Origin: Deltaproteobacteria bacterium
GTDB taxonomy: Bacteria > Desulfobacterota > Binatia > HRBIN30 > CADEER01
Direction: 5' to 3'
DNA: 64,000 bases
Assembly: GCA_029262455.1 (NCBI GenBank)
Contig: JAJCZJ010000024.1
Span: 62,001 to 126,000, forward strand
This document shows, in pieces, positions 1-9,564 of this stretch (its first letter is position 1; every line of letters begins with the position of its first letter). Under the pieces are notes generated by a model, which saw only the letters and a list, made by a program, of their open reading frames with translations, was not told where the DNA came from and made no database searches. The position numbers were made by a program, and so were the translations under genes.

Positions 1-261
1 ATCGAGACGATCCGCAATCTGAGCACATTGGATCCCGCGACTTTCACTGATTTCCACCGCAACGCCTGCCCGGATCTCACCGACCCCGCCTGTTCACGTA
101 CCGGGTCGTCGAACTACTGGTCCGCAACACCCCAGGCCGGAAAACCAGCGAGCGCCTGGTCCCTGAACTTCGACGAAGGCAGCAGCGAAGCCGGGGATAC
201 CACCGATGCCAACCTCGCCCGAGCCGTTCGAGGTGAAAGTCACCTCGCCAGAATACCCTAA
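1..261 (+). CDS. C-terminal fragment of a DUF1566-like (Lcl C-terminal) domain protein, truncated by the window edge
   Basis: Translation ...SSNYWSATPQAGKPASAWSLNFDEG... resembles the YWSST/AW.V.F.DG pattern of DUF1566; frame appears open to the window start. Confidence 0.5.
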   Translation: METIRNLSTLDPATFTDFHRNACPDLTDPACSRTGSSNYWSATPQAGKPASAWSLNFDEGSSEAGDTTDANLARAVRGESHLARIP

Positions 262-830
262 GGTCGGACGAAACGGAGTCGGCGATCTGATCGCCCAGAT
301 TGTCGGCTCCGCAGCTTCACTCGAGCCCCGGGCCAGCCTGAACCCCTGGACCCGTCGGATTCAAATTACGAGCGAGGCGTAGAGTGGGAACGGAACGAGC
401 ACGCCGACCATCCGGCGACCTGACTGTCGCTATCGAATTGAAAGGAACGTCGGTCTTGCTGGCTCAGGAGGTAGCCAAGTGCAGCTACGGCCTCGCCATC
501 CGAAACGGTCGCGTCCTGCACAGCAACGACCACATCAAAGAAAGTCGCCCTAGTCGGTCCTTCGTACGCAGTGGCCATAACTCTACTCCATTCGAGGCAT
601 GACAGGACCAAGGAGCAACGAGCATGCCAGGACCGAAGAAGTGCGGCGAGTATCGACCGACGACTTCTTCCAAAGCGAAGTTCTCAGCCATGAGAATCGA
701 ACCCTGTTGAGATGGCCGTCTGGGAAAACAGAAGCGACGCGCCGACCTCAGACGTAGCCGCGGCTTTTGGCACAACCGTTGCGTTGTTTATAGATGTTCA
801 TCAAGAACGCAGCCATCGAGGTACGATCCA

Positions 831-1391
831 ATGATATTGAAAAGCACATTGCCGCTCATCCTTTCGTCGCTTTGTTTCTTCGCACCACCGACCAGAGCGG
901 CTGCACCGATCACGCCGGACGACGTGAGTGAGCCCTCACAGTGGGGGGCAACACATGTCACGAACCTGAAACATCTACGGTTTGCCGGGCAGCCCAACCT
1001 TGAAACCCTGACTCACGCGAAGTCGGACGGCGTGACGCTCATCATCGATCTGAGAGATCCATCCGAACAAGATTGGCCCGAAGCAACTGTCGCGGCGCAG
1101 CAGGACTTGCTCTACCAAAACGTGCCTGTCCCCAAGAATGCACCGTTTAGCACTGAAGCGTTCGAAAAGATCGAATCGCTGATCGCAGAGAACAAAAGCG
1201 GCAACATTCTCATTCATTGCTCGAGTGGCAACCGTGCCGGTGCCTGGCTCGCCACGCATTTGGTTACACGTCACAAAATGACGTTGAGCGAGGCGATGGC
1301 AGTAGCCCGCAAGGCCGGCATCTCGAAGGACGAGATCGCCTCCAAGGTCGAGCAATACCTCAACGCCCCACACGCCGAGGACGACAAGTGA
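831..1391 (+). CDS. Secreted dual-specificity/tyrosine phosphatase-like protein (DUF442/BLH-type phosphatase fold)
   Basis: N-terminal signal peptide; P-loop ILIHCSSGNRAGAW matches HCxxGxxR. Confidence 0.75.
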   Translation: MILKSTLPLILSSLCFFAPPTRAAAPITPDDVSEPSQWGATHVTNLKHLRFAGQPNLETLTHAKSDGVTLIIDLRDPSEQDWPEATVAAQQDLLYQNVPVPKNAPFSTEAFEKIESLIAENKSGNILIHCSSGNRAGAWLATHLVTRHKMTLSEAMAVARKAGISKDEIASKVEQYLNAPHAEDDK

Positions 1392-1413
1392 CACCGCAGA
1401 GCCTAGCCGTCCG

Positions 1414-1896
1414 TTGGAAGACCGGCGAGCTGCTCGTTCCGGAAGCCGGAGAAGAAGACTCGAGATGATCGCACCCTACCCTCACCACTATACCGTCGTC
1501 TGCTCGGGCGGGCCCGAAGCAGATCTCAATCTCACAAGCCACGGACTGCCACCCCTAGGCGTCGCGCCGCCGGAGGAGTTCGGCGGCCCTGGCGACCAAT
1601 GGTCGCCGGAGAATCTAGTTGCCGGAGCGGTCGCCAGTTGCTTCGCACTGACGTTCCGCGCCGTAGCCGCAGCATCGAAACTGGAGTGGACCAGCCTCAG
1701 TTGCAGCGCCAAAGGAGTCCTCGATCGCAAAGATGGCATCGCGCGCTTCACTGAGTTCCACCTCGAGGTCGAGTTGATCAGCTCAGACGAAGAGGCACGC
1801 GCAGGACGTTTGATCGAGAAGGCCGAAAAGAACTGCCTGATCACAAACTCCCTGAACGTCGAGACAGCCCTCAACTTCACAGTCGTGACCAAATAG
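1414..1896 (+). CDS. OsmC family protein
   Basis: GPGDQWSPENLVAGAVASCFALTFRAVA is the OsmC Cys motif; C-terminal Cys in EKAEKNCLITNSL; start may be internal near 1465. Confidence 0.85.
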   Translation: MEDRRAARSGSRRRRLEMIAPYPHHYTVVCSGGPEADLNLTSHGLPPLGVAPPEEFGGPGDQWSPENLVAGAVASCFALTFRAVAAASKLEWTSLSCSAKGVLDRKDGIARFTEFHLEVELISSDEEARAGRLIEKAEKNCLITNSLNVETALNFTVVTK

Positions 1897-2001
1897 CCGT
1901 GCGCAACCGGTCCGATCGAAGCCAGGCCAGACAACAGAACGATCGCACACCCGAATCTACAGACCGGCCCCTGATGATCCGCCCTAGAAGAGCCGTCCGA
2001 G

Positions 2002-2071
2002 ATGATCCGCACGCCATGATCCGCACGCCGTGATCCGCACGCCGTGATCCGCACGCCATGATCCGCACGCG
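2002..2071 (+). repeat. Five tandem 14-bp units (RTGATCCGCACGCS) directly abutting the ATG at 2072
   Basis: Units at 2002, 2016, 2030, 2044, 2058 read directly; near-perfect. Confidence 0.95.
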
Positions 2072-2755
2072 ATGACATCCGCCCTATTGTTCGCCGCAGG
2101 CTTGACCAGCTCTCTGCACTGCATCGGCATGTGTGGGGGGTTTCCCGTCATGTTGGCACGCGGCCACGGTGGACAGCCGTGGGTACGCCAAGTGGCCTAC
2201 AACCTGGCGCGCGTCAACACATTGGTCGCGATCGGCGCCCTCTCTGGTTGGATCGGATATTCAATCATGCAGACCGGGCCGGTTTGGTTGATCGAACGCA
2301 TCCTTCCGCTCGTCGCCGGATCGCTGATGCTGGTCATTGGGCTCGAGATGCTGGGCATCATCGGCGCCCTCACCGCACGCTGGGGACGCGCCGTAGAAAT
2401 CTTCGTACGCCGCCCGCTGCAGGACGCGATGCGTTCGAAGTCGATCGGGGCACCTCTGGCGCTCGGTGTCTTCAACGCCTTCCTACCGTGCCAGTTGGTC
2501 TACGCATTCGCCGCACGTGCGGCCAGCACCGCTTCGGTCTTGGAGGGCATGACGACGATGCTTTGGTTCGGCCTCGGAACCGTTCCGGCAATGCTCGCCA
2601 TGGGGACCATCAGCCGACTGGTGCCAGGATTACTGCGAAGCCGCATCGTCAACATTTCAGGATTGCTGGTCATCGTGTTCGCGGTCATCACGATTCTGCG
2701 TGCTCTCGGGATACCGATCCATGCCGAGCACGGGATCGCCCATGCACACCACTAA
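2072..2755 (+). CDS. Sulfite exporter TauE/SafE-family membrane protein (type associated with cbb3 oxidase clusters)
   Basis: LTSSLHCIGMCGGFPVML signature; about 6 TM segments. Confidence 0.8.
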   Translation: MTSALLFAAGLTSSLHCIGMCGGFPVMLARGHGGQPWVRQVAYNLARVNTLVAIGALSGWIGYSIMQTGPVWLIERILPLVAGSLMLVIGLEMLGIIGALTARWGRAVEIFVRRPLQDAMRSKSIGAPLALGVFNAFLPCQLVYAFAARAASTASVLEGMTTMLWFGLGTVPAMLAMGTISRLVPGLLRSRIVNISGLLVIVFAVITILRALGIPIHAEHGIAHAHH

Positions 2756-2764
2756 TGGACGCGA

Positions 2765-3115
2765 GTGACAGATAACCAAACAAGATCGAAGCAGCCCGCC
2801 TTCTTCGGCTCGCTACCGCGAACGGGGATCTGGACCGTAGTACATCTCAGCCTCGGGCAGTTCTCCACGATTCTCGTACTATCTCTCGCGATCTTTCTCT
2901 TCACAGACGGTCCCCTCTGGGCCCAGATACGCGGCAGCCATTTCAACCGTATCATCATCAGCTACACTTTTATTCCGGCGGCCGTAGCAGCGGCACTCGC
3001 CTACAACCAGCACCTCCGGCTGTCCGCGTTCTTCAGCGCGACACTAGCCATCGGCATGACGAAGCTCGTACTCACCGCTCTCCTCGTCATGCTCATCGGA
3101 CTTCTTCCTCGATAG
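2765..3115 (+). CDS. Small membrane protein of unknown function in the oxidase locus
   Basis: GTG start; 3-4 hydrophobic helices; same strand, 9 bp after preceding gene. Confidence 0.6.
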   Translation: MTDNQTRSKQPAFFGSLPRTGIWTVVHLSLGQFSTILVLSLAIFLFTDGPLWAQIRGSHFNRIIISYTFIPAAVAAALAYNQHLRLSAFFSATLAIGMTKLVLTALLVMLIGLLPR

Positions 3116-3219
3116 CGAGATCACTCGCCTTTTCTCACTTTCGGGAACGGTCATCGCAGGACATCCCCTGCGGCAGAATCAACTCCCCTGGCACAGCAGT
3201 TGCTCTTGAGGACTCGACG

Positions 3220-3840
3220 ATGGCGCAAGACAGCGACGAAATCCTACGTGAGATTGATCAGCACCAAGCTGCAATCCGTGAACTAGAAAAGCTGGTCGCC
3301 GGAGAAACTACGCAGCGAGCCGCCCCCTGGCCCCCGGAGGGCTTCTACCTGACGTTCTACATTGTCACCGGCAGTATTCTCGGAATCCTCGCGAGCCTAA
3401 CCAGCTTTCTCTTTCACGTCTTCGGATCTCTCACGATCAGCCAGGATCCCTACTACATACTACGCGTCTACGGCACAGTGTTTCTTGGACAAGAAGCGCT
3501 GACGAGCCAAGATCTCAACTTCTTCATGCTTGTCGCCGTGGTCCACTTTTCAGTCGGGGCGCTGGCCGGAGCGGTGTTTCACGTCGCCGTGAACTACTTC
3601 GGCCCATCGGGAGCCGGACAACAGATCCTGGCCGGCGCGCTCTACGGATTGGTCATGTGGGTGGTGAATTTCTACCTCGTACTAATGTGGTTAGAGCCAG
3701 CCCTCGTCGGACAGGCTTACGTCCTCGAACTCATGCCAGCGTGGGTCGCGGCCCTCACGCACATTGTCTTCGGTCTTACTCTGGGCATCCTCCAACCGAT
3801 CGCGCGCTTCGACCCGGTTCGGACCACGGCGGCGAGATGA
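3220..3840 (+). CDS. Multi-pass membrane protein of unknown function in the oxidase locus
   Basis: Four predicted TM segments; ATGA overlap with the downstream cytochrome gene. Confidence 0.65.
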   Translation: MAQDSDEILREIDQHQAAIRELEKLVAGETTQRAAPWPPEGFYLTFYIVTGSILGILASLTSFLFHVFGSLTISQDPYYILRVYGTVFLGQEALTSQDLNFFMLVAVVHFSVGALAGAVFHVAVNYFGPSGAGQQILAGALYGLVMWVVNFYLVLMWLEPALVGQAYVLELMPAWVAALTHIVFGLTLGILQPIARFDPVRTTAAR

Positions 3841-4667
3841 AGGAGTGCTACGACATGGCCGAACCCACCTACGGTCGAACACTTGCTTCGCGGCTCGCCC
3901 TCGCCGCGGTGCTGATCGTCGCGACACTAGGTACTGCGAGCGCTGAGAACACCGAAACCCTCGCCGCACACGGGGCGACCATCTACGCGACCTACTGCCA
4001 AGGTTGTCACGGTGAGAACGGGGATGGACACGGACCGGCGGCTGACATGCTCATCGTGAAACCACGTGATTTCACGAAAGGGGTTTTCAAGTTCCGTTCA
4101 ACCCCGACCGGAGAGCTGCCCACCGACGACGACTTGTATCGGATCATCACAAACGGCGCGTACGGCACATCGATGCCGGCATGGCCGTTGCTCAGCGAAA
4201 GAGAGCGCCGGGCTGTAGTCGCGTTCATCAAGACGTACTACCCGGACTGGCAAAGCGAAGGACCGGGACAACCGATCTACATCCCCTCTCCTCCAGAATT
4301 TACTGGTTCGCAAGCCTCGATCGTGCGCGGCCGCGAGCTGTACGAGCTCCTCGATTGCGCAAAGTGTCACGGCGACCAAGGTCGTGGCGACGGCGAGTCC
4401 GCAAACGACCTCGACCCGGACATTTGGGGCAATCGGCAACGGCCCTTCGACTTCACCTCCGGGCCGCTCCGCGGCGGCAGTCGCTTCGAGGATATCTATC
4501 GGACTTTCATGACCGGTGTCGGCGGCACCGCGATGCCGTCATTCGCGGACATCTTCGCAGAAGTAGACGGCGAGTACATCCTCGAAGACGATGCTTGGAA
4601 TCTCGTTTCCTACGTCTGGTCGCTACGCCGATCGACGCAGCGCACAGCGCAAACACCAAAGGAGTAG
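3837..4667 (+). CDS. Diheme c-type cytochrome
   Basis: Signal/TM anchor, then CQGCH and CAKCH heme motifs; start at ATG 3837 overlapping upstream TGA. Confidence 0.88.
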   Translation: MKECYDMAEPTYGRTLASRLALAAVLIVATLGTASAENTETLAAHGATIYATYCQGCHGENGDGHGPAADMLIVKPRDFTKGVFKFRSTPTGELPTDDDLYRIITNGAYGTSMPAWPLLSERERRAVVAFIKTYYPDWQSEGPGQPIYIPSPPEFTGSQASIVRGRELYELLDCAKCHGDQGRGDGESANDLDPDIWGNRQRPFDFTSGPLRGGSRFEDIYRTFMTGVGGTAMPSFADIFAEVDGEYILEDDAWNLVSYVWSLRRSTQRTAQTPKE

Positions 4668-4675
4668 CGAGAGTG

Positions 4676-6082
4676 ATGGCAAACGGCGATTCACGCGCTC
4701 TTGTGAACCTCGACCTGATCCGCTGGCATCTCATAGCCAGCGCCACTTTCATGATGGTTTCCATGCTCGGCGGACTGGCGTACGCGTTCCAGTTCAACCA
4801 GCTGTATCCATTTCCCAGCATCGAATGGCTATCGCCTGGCCGGGTTCGCATGGTGCACACCAACATGGCCGCTTACGGCTTCATCGCCAATGCGTTCATC
4901 GCCGGCCTGCTCTTCGCGATTCCTCGATTGACCAAGAAGCCGATCTTCTCCGACCAGTTAGGTTGGATGATCTTCGGCGCGTGGCAACTCACCATGGTGT
5001 TGACGGTAATTGGTCAGCTAGCCGGTTACGGTCAAGCGATCGAATGGGGAGAGACGCCCTCCTTCGTCGACCCGCTCGTTCTCGTCGGCCTAGTTTTGCT
5101 CGTCATCAACATGTCCGTGCCGATCTTCCGCACCGAAGAGCCCGGCCTATACGTCAGCCTATGGTACTTTCTAGCGGCCTTCGGATGGACCGGATTGGTC
5201 TACTTCATGGGCAACTTTTTGCCCGAGTACTGGGTCCCGGGAACCGCCGGGGCGGCGATTACCGGTCTCTTCATTCACGATCTCGTCGGTCTCTTTGTCA
5301 CCCCAATCGGTTGGGGTCTGATGTACTTCTTCGTCCCTCTTCTTCTGCGCAAGCCCATCTGGAGCCACGCCCTGTCGTTGATCGGATTCTGGGGCCTCGC
5401 ATTCTTCTACCCTATGCAGGGAGTGCATCACTTTCTTCTCAGCCCGATCCCGATGTACGCCCAATACGGCGCGATCGTTGCGACCATCGCCGTCGAAATC
5501 GTCGTGCTCACGGTCATCGTCAATTTCTTCGGGACCCTCCATGGACGTTCCGAAGCGATCCGCGGCAACCTGGCACTGCGTTGGTTCTACACCGGCATGA
5601 TCCTCTACGCCCTCACCTGCCTACAATGTGCCTTCCAGGTGACCCTGACATTTCAGAAGATCATCCACTTCACGGACTGGGTGGTCGCACACGCGCACAT
5701 GGTCATGTTCGGCGTCTTCGGATTCTGGATCTACGGATTCTTTATCGAAGTCTGGCCTCGTGTCGTTGGCCGACCATGGGTATCGCCACGGCTCCTGACC
5801 CTGCACTACTGGATGACGATGAGCGCCCTGGCGCTCATGATCGTTGATCTCACGGCGGGCGGGCTCGTACAGGGGTTTCTGTGGCGAGGACTCAACCACT
5901 GGGGCGATTCGGTCATCGCTTCGATGCCGTTTTGGTGGGTTCGGACCTTGTCGGGATTGATCATCATCAGTGCCCAGGGTCTTTTTATCTATGCCCTTTG
6001 GGCGACGGCCAGGCAGCCCTCGACGGAAATGACCGAAGCGCCCGTCGGGGCATCTCCCGCCACCGCCGGCGTAGGCGTCTGA
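4676..6082 (+). CDS. ccoN: cbb3-type cytochrome c oxidase subunit I
   Basis: VRMVHTNMAAYGF, HDLVGLFVTPIGWGLMYFFVP, YPMQGVHHF, VVAHAHMVMFG match CcoN metal-ligand regions; ORF track start 4181 is too far upstream. Confidence 0.9.
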   Translation: MANGDSRALVNLDLIRWHLIASATFMMVSMLGGLAYAFQFNQLYPFPSIEWLSPGRVRMVHTNMAAYGFIANAFIAGLLFAIPRLTKKPIFSDQLGWMIFGAWQLTMVLTVIGQLAGYGQAIEWGETPSFVDPLVLVGLVLLVINMSVPIFRTEEPGLYVSLWYFLAAFGWTGLVYFMGNFLPEYWVPGTAGAAITGLFIHDLVGLFVTPIGWGLMYFFVPLLLRKPIWSHALSLIGFWGLAFFYPMQGVHHFLLSPIPMYAQYGAIVATIAVEIVVLTVIVNFFGTLHGRSEAIRGNLALRWFYTGMILYALTCLQCAFQVTLTFQKIIHFTDWVVAHAHMVMFGVFGFWIYGFFIEVWPRVVGRPWVSPRLLTLHYWMTMSALALMIVDLTAGGLVQGFLWRGLNHWGDSVIASMPFWWVRTLSGLIIISAQGLFIYALWATARQPSTEMTEAPVGASPATAGVGV

Positions 6083-6098
6083 GGAGGATCGACAATCC

Positions 6099-6725
6099 AT
6101 GGAACGCTTCGGTGCAAGTTTTCTGGTCGCCGCCGCTGTGACCTTTCTGCTGGGATTTTTTCTGCAGGGGGTCATGCCGGTCATCACTTTGAGCACTCTC
6201 GCAACCAAGACAGTCGAAGAGGTTGCCGATCCCATTACGCCCCACTTCAGCCAGTTGGCATCGGACTACCCCGAAGAGTTCCAACGCTACTTCGGGGAAG
6301 TGAGTGTTGCGAGTCACGCAAAGGCCCTGCGGATCGGACGAGACGCGTACATCGCCGAAGCCTGCTTTCACTGCCACTCGCAATTCGTCCGCCCGGTGTC
6401 GAACGAAGACCTGCGCTTCGGTCCAGTGTCGAAGCCCGAGGAATACCAGAACCACATGAACCTGCCTCACCTCTTCGGTACGCGCCGTGTCGGTCCCGAT
6501 CTCATTCGCGAGGCGGGGGTTCACTCCAACGATTGGCACGCCGCCCATCTCTATGCGCCACGCAATGTAGCCCCCTACTCCGTCATGCCGTCCTACCCTT
6601 GGTTCTTTGACGAGAACAAGAAGCCCAACGAGAAGGGTCTGGCCCTCATCGCGTACCTGCAATGGTTGGGCTCTTGGGTCGACGAAAACGGCACGATCAC
6701 GGCGCCAGGAAGCGGAGGAATGTAA
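6099..6725 (+). CDS. ccoO: cbb3-type cytochrome c oxidase subunit II (monoheme)
   Basis: ACFHCHSQFVRPV..., GTRRVGPDLIREAG, NVAPYSVMPSYPWF are CcoO hallmarks. Confidence 0.9.
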   Translation: MERFGASFLVAAAVTFLLGFFLQGVMPVITLSTLATKTVEEVADPITPHFSQLASDYPEEFQRYFGEVSVASHAKALRIGRDAYIAEACFHCHSQFVRPVSNEDLRFGPVSKPEEYQNHMNLPHLFGTRRVGPDLIREAGVHSNDWHAAHLYAPRNVAPYSVMPSYPWFFDENKKPNEKGLALIAYLQWLGSWVDENGTITAPGSGGM

Positions 6726-7072
6726 TGAGCGAAACAGCCGACAGCAGACGCCGCGGCATCGTTTCGATGATTTTCGCGACCGCGGTTCTGGTCTTCGCCG
6801 GCATCGGATTCGTCTACAAGATGACCGAATTCGCGGCGACCATCGTCAAGCAAGACATCGAGGGATTCGGCGCGGTCGCGATCGGCGTCTATCTCACCGG
6901 CGTCGTGCCTCTCGTGTTCTTGACGCTATGGGCAATCATGAGCGGGCGCTTCCGAGACATTGAAAGACCCAAGTATCGGATGCTTGAGATCCACGACGAG
7001 CTCGAAGACGAGCTCGAAGGCGAGCTCGAAGGAAGTGCCCGACTCGCAAGCAGTACACGGATCGGCAGATGA
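6725..7072 (+). CDS. Two-TM membrane protein with acidic repeat tail (ELEDELEGELEG), oxidase locus
   Basis: ATG 6725 overlaps the ccoO stop; two hydrophobic helices; tail from three 12-bp repeats at 6998-7033. Confidence 0.65.
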   Translation: MSETADSRRRGIVSMIFATAVLVFAGIGFVYKMTEFAATIVKQDIEGFGAVAIGVYLTGVVPLVFLTLWAIMSGRFRDIERPKYRMLEIHDELEDELEGELEGSARLASSTRIGR

Positions 7073-7284
7073 CTGACCCTCATCAACACCAAGTGCCCAC
7101 CAGCGGTCGGCCGATCACCGCGCCTCCCTCGGCCAGTCCCGCCGAGGCCTCTGATCCCGACAACACCCTCGACCAACGGTACCATACCTACGAAAGCAAC
7201 CCGCTTCCTTGGTGGCTCACGGTGATCTGGATATCGTTCTTGATTTTTGGAGCCGCCTACCTGGTCGTCAGCTTGGTCCAATAG
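7069..7284 (+). CDS. Truncated CcoP N-terminal-like (or CcoQ-like) single-TM protein, no heme motif
   Basis: TYESNPLPWWLTVIWISFLIFGAAYLV matches the CcoP N-terminal DNPLPxWW + TM pattern; ORF stops directly after the TM; ATGA overlap with previous gene. Confidence 0.7.
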   Translation: MTDPHQHQVPTSGRPITAPPSASPAEASDPDNTLDQRYHTYESNPLPWWLTVIWISFLIFGAAYLVVSLVQ

Positions 7285-7309
7285 CGCTTGCTGCACTCCA
7301 CCCGGTTCC

Positions 7310-9505
7310 GTGACAACCTTTGCCACCAGCGAGGACAACGCTACCTGCGCGCACTGCACTCTGCCAATGTCGCGCGTCGTCGCGGCGAAGATCGGCGGCG
7401 AAGATCTCGAATTTTGTTGCTACGGCTGCGTAATAGCCCTCCAGGTCACTCGCGCACGAGGGGACCAGGGCGAAGCCGCAACCATTCTCGTACGACTCGG
7501 ATTGGCGATCTTCTTCGCGATGAACGTCATGATGATGAGCCTGCCGGCCTATGCGCCTCATGTGTACGGTAGTGACTCGATTAGCGCCGACGGCAGCCTC
7601 TTCATCGTTCTCCACGTCCTCGCCCTGGTCTTCGCACTACCGGTGCTACTGCTGCTCGGCGTACCGATCTTTCGCAGCGCGCTGCGCGCTAGATCAGGCG
7701 GATTCGGCGCCGACACGCTCATCGTCGTGGGCGTGTTCACGGCCTTCACCCTTTCGGTCGCACGCACCTGGCAGGGCGTCGGCCCGGTGTATTTCGACAC
7801 CGCCGTCATGGTGCTCGTACTGGTCACCATCGGCCGCTACCTCGAAGCACAAGCCAAGGCACGAGCCGGCGCAGCGATTCGTCGAGAACTGACACCAGGA
7901 CAGAGCACCGTGGTGCGTTTGACGGAAGTCGGGAGCGAATCAGTACAGATCGACGACCTGAGAATCGGCGATCGAGCACTGGTCGCGCCCGGCCAAGCGT
8001 TCCCAGCTGACGGTGCGATCGCTGCCGGCAAGGGATGGGTGGACGAGGCCGCCCTCACCGGCGAGAGCCGGCCGGTTCTCAAAACCCCTGGCTCGGCAGT
8101 ATCAGGTGGAACCTGCAGCCTCGACGGAACTTTCGAGTTGCTCATCCAACGCGAACCGCGCTACAGCGCGACCGCGCGCATCGCCCGAATGGTCACCGAG
8201 GCAAGTCGCGAACCCAGCCCCTTGCAACGGTTGGCGGATCGCGCAGCGCTCGTATTTCTACCAGGCGTGGTGGTGATCGCGCTGGCGACAGGCTTTTATT
8301 GGACAACGTCATCGGGAATCGATCGCGGAATTCTCAATGCACTCTCGGTTCTGGTCGTCGCGTGCCCCTGTGCTCTCGGACTCGCCACACCAATCGCAAT
8401 CTGGTTCGGACTAAACGAGGCCGCACGCCGCGGCGTGATCGTCCGCAGCGCCGCTGCACTCGAGCGCTCGGGAAAAGTCGACTGCGTCCTCTTCGACAAA
8501 ACCGGCACGCTGACACAGAGTGTTCCCCAGATGACCGCTTGCCAACCCGCGCCCGGCTGCGGGCTTTCGCCAGACGACGTATTGATCCGCACCGCGCTTC
8601 TCGAGCGCGGCCAGTCGCATCCGCTCGCCCGTGCGATCGAGGCGGCAGCCCGCACCCGGCCTGACGTCGCGCGAGCGCTCGATTCACTGGATGCAACGGA
8701 TGTTCGCACGGTCGCGGGCGGGGGCATCCTCGGCACAGTGCTCGGCGACAGCTACTCGGCCGGATCCCGCGAGTTCGCGGCCGAGCAGATCCACCCCAAC
8801 CAACTTCCACCAAGCCAATCCGGGGACGGACCTTGTGTTCTACTTTGCAATGGCAGTGAGCTTCTCGGAACCCTGCGCTTCGCCGAACAGATCAGGCCAA
8901 CCGCAGCCGAGTTGTTGCAGCGACTGCGAACCAACCGCTGTAGCGTCGGACTATTGTCCGGCGACCGCGGCAAAAATTCTGCCGTCGCCAACCTCATGCA
9001 CCCGAGCGAAACAAAGTTCGGATTGAGCCCGGGACAGAAGCTCAGGGAGGTTCGCGCAGCGCAACAGCAACAACGACAGCACGGTGGAGCTGTCGCCGTC
9101 GTTGGCGACGGACTCAACGACGCGCCAGCCCTCGCCGCCGCCGATCTCGGTGTTGCGTTCGGCGACCCAACGGATCTGACCCGAATGTCCGCCGATGTCG
9201 TGATTATCAATGACGAGATGCTTCTGGTCGAGTGGCTCTTGCGTCACGCGCGTCGTGTCCAGGTCGTTGTCCGTCAGAACCTGGCATGGGCTTTCGCCTA
9301 CAACGCACTCGCTGTTGGCGCCGCCGCGGCCGGACAACTGAATCCTCTGGTCGCCTCCGTGCTGATGCTAGTCAGCAGCGGCGTTGTCATCGCCAACGCG
9401 CGGCGCCTCTCGCGAGACCCAGGACAGCGACAAATCGGCGAGCCCATATCGACCTGGTCGACCACGACTCCCTCGGCCTCCGCGGTTCCCCTCGAGCACA
9501 CTTGA
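7310..9505 (+). CDS. ccoI: Heavy-metal-translocating P-type ATPase (CcoI-type copper ATPase)
   Basis: CAHCTLP + CCYGC N-terminal motifs, CPCALGLATP, DKTGTLT, GDGLNDAPAL; GTG 7310 plausible start. Confidence 0.85.
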   Translation: MTTFATSEDNATCAHCTLPMSRVVAAKIGGEDLEFCCYGCVIALQVTRARGDQGEAATILVRLGLAIFFAMNVMMMSLPAYAPHVYGSDSISADGSLFIVLHVLALVFALPVLLLLGVPIFRSALRARSGGFGADTLIVVGVFTAFTLSVARTWQGVGPVYFDTAVMVLVLVTIGRYLEAQAKARAGAAIRRELTPGQSTVVRLTEVGSESVQIDDLRIGDRALVAPGQAFPADGAIAAGKGWVDEAALTGESRPVLKTPGSAVSGGTCSLDGTFELLIQREPRYSATARIARMVTEASREPSPLQRLADRAALVFLPGVVVIALATGFYWTTSSGIDRGILNALSVLVVACPCALGLATPIAIWFGLNEAARRGVIVRSAAALERSGKVDCVLFDKTGTLTQSVPQMTACQPAPGCGLSPDDVLIRTALLERGQSHPLARAIEAAARTRPDVARALDSLDATDVRTVAGGGILGTVLGDSYSAGSREFAAEQIHPNQLPPSQSGDGPCVLLCNGSELLGTLRFAEQIRPTAAELLQRLRTNRCSVGLLSGDRGKNSAVANLMHPSETKFGLSPGQKLREVRAAQQQQRQHGGAVAVVGDGLNDAPALAAADLGVAFGDPTDLTRMSADVVIINDEMLLVEWLLRHARRVQVVVRQNLAWAFAYNALAVGAAAAGQLNPLVASVLMLVSSGVVIANARRLSRDPGQRQIGEPISTWSTTTPSASAVPLEHT

Positions 9506-9564
9506 GCACACGTCGTCGGTAACCCCGGCAAGTCTCGATCTGGATCGAGCCACCGAACCGGAAC

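Noticed and set aside
2131-2775. 214-aa ORF overlapping the SafE-like gene
   Set aside because: Arg/His-rich shadow frame with no domain similarity.
4591-5847. 418-aa ORF in an alternate frame of ccoN
   Set aside because: Arg/Ser/His-rich composition typical of shadow ORFs in high-GC DNA; ccoN in the other frame has clear family motifs.
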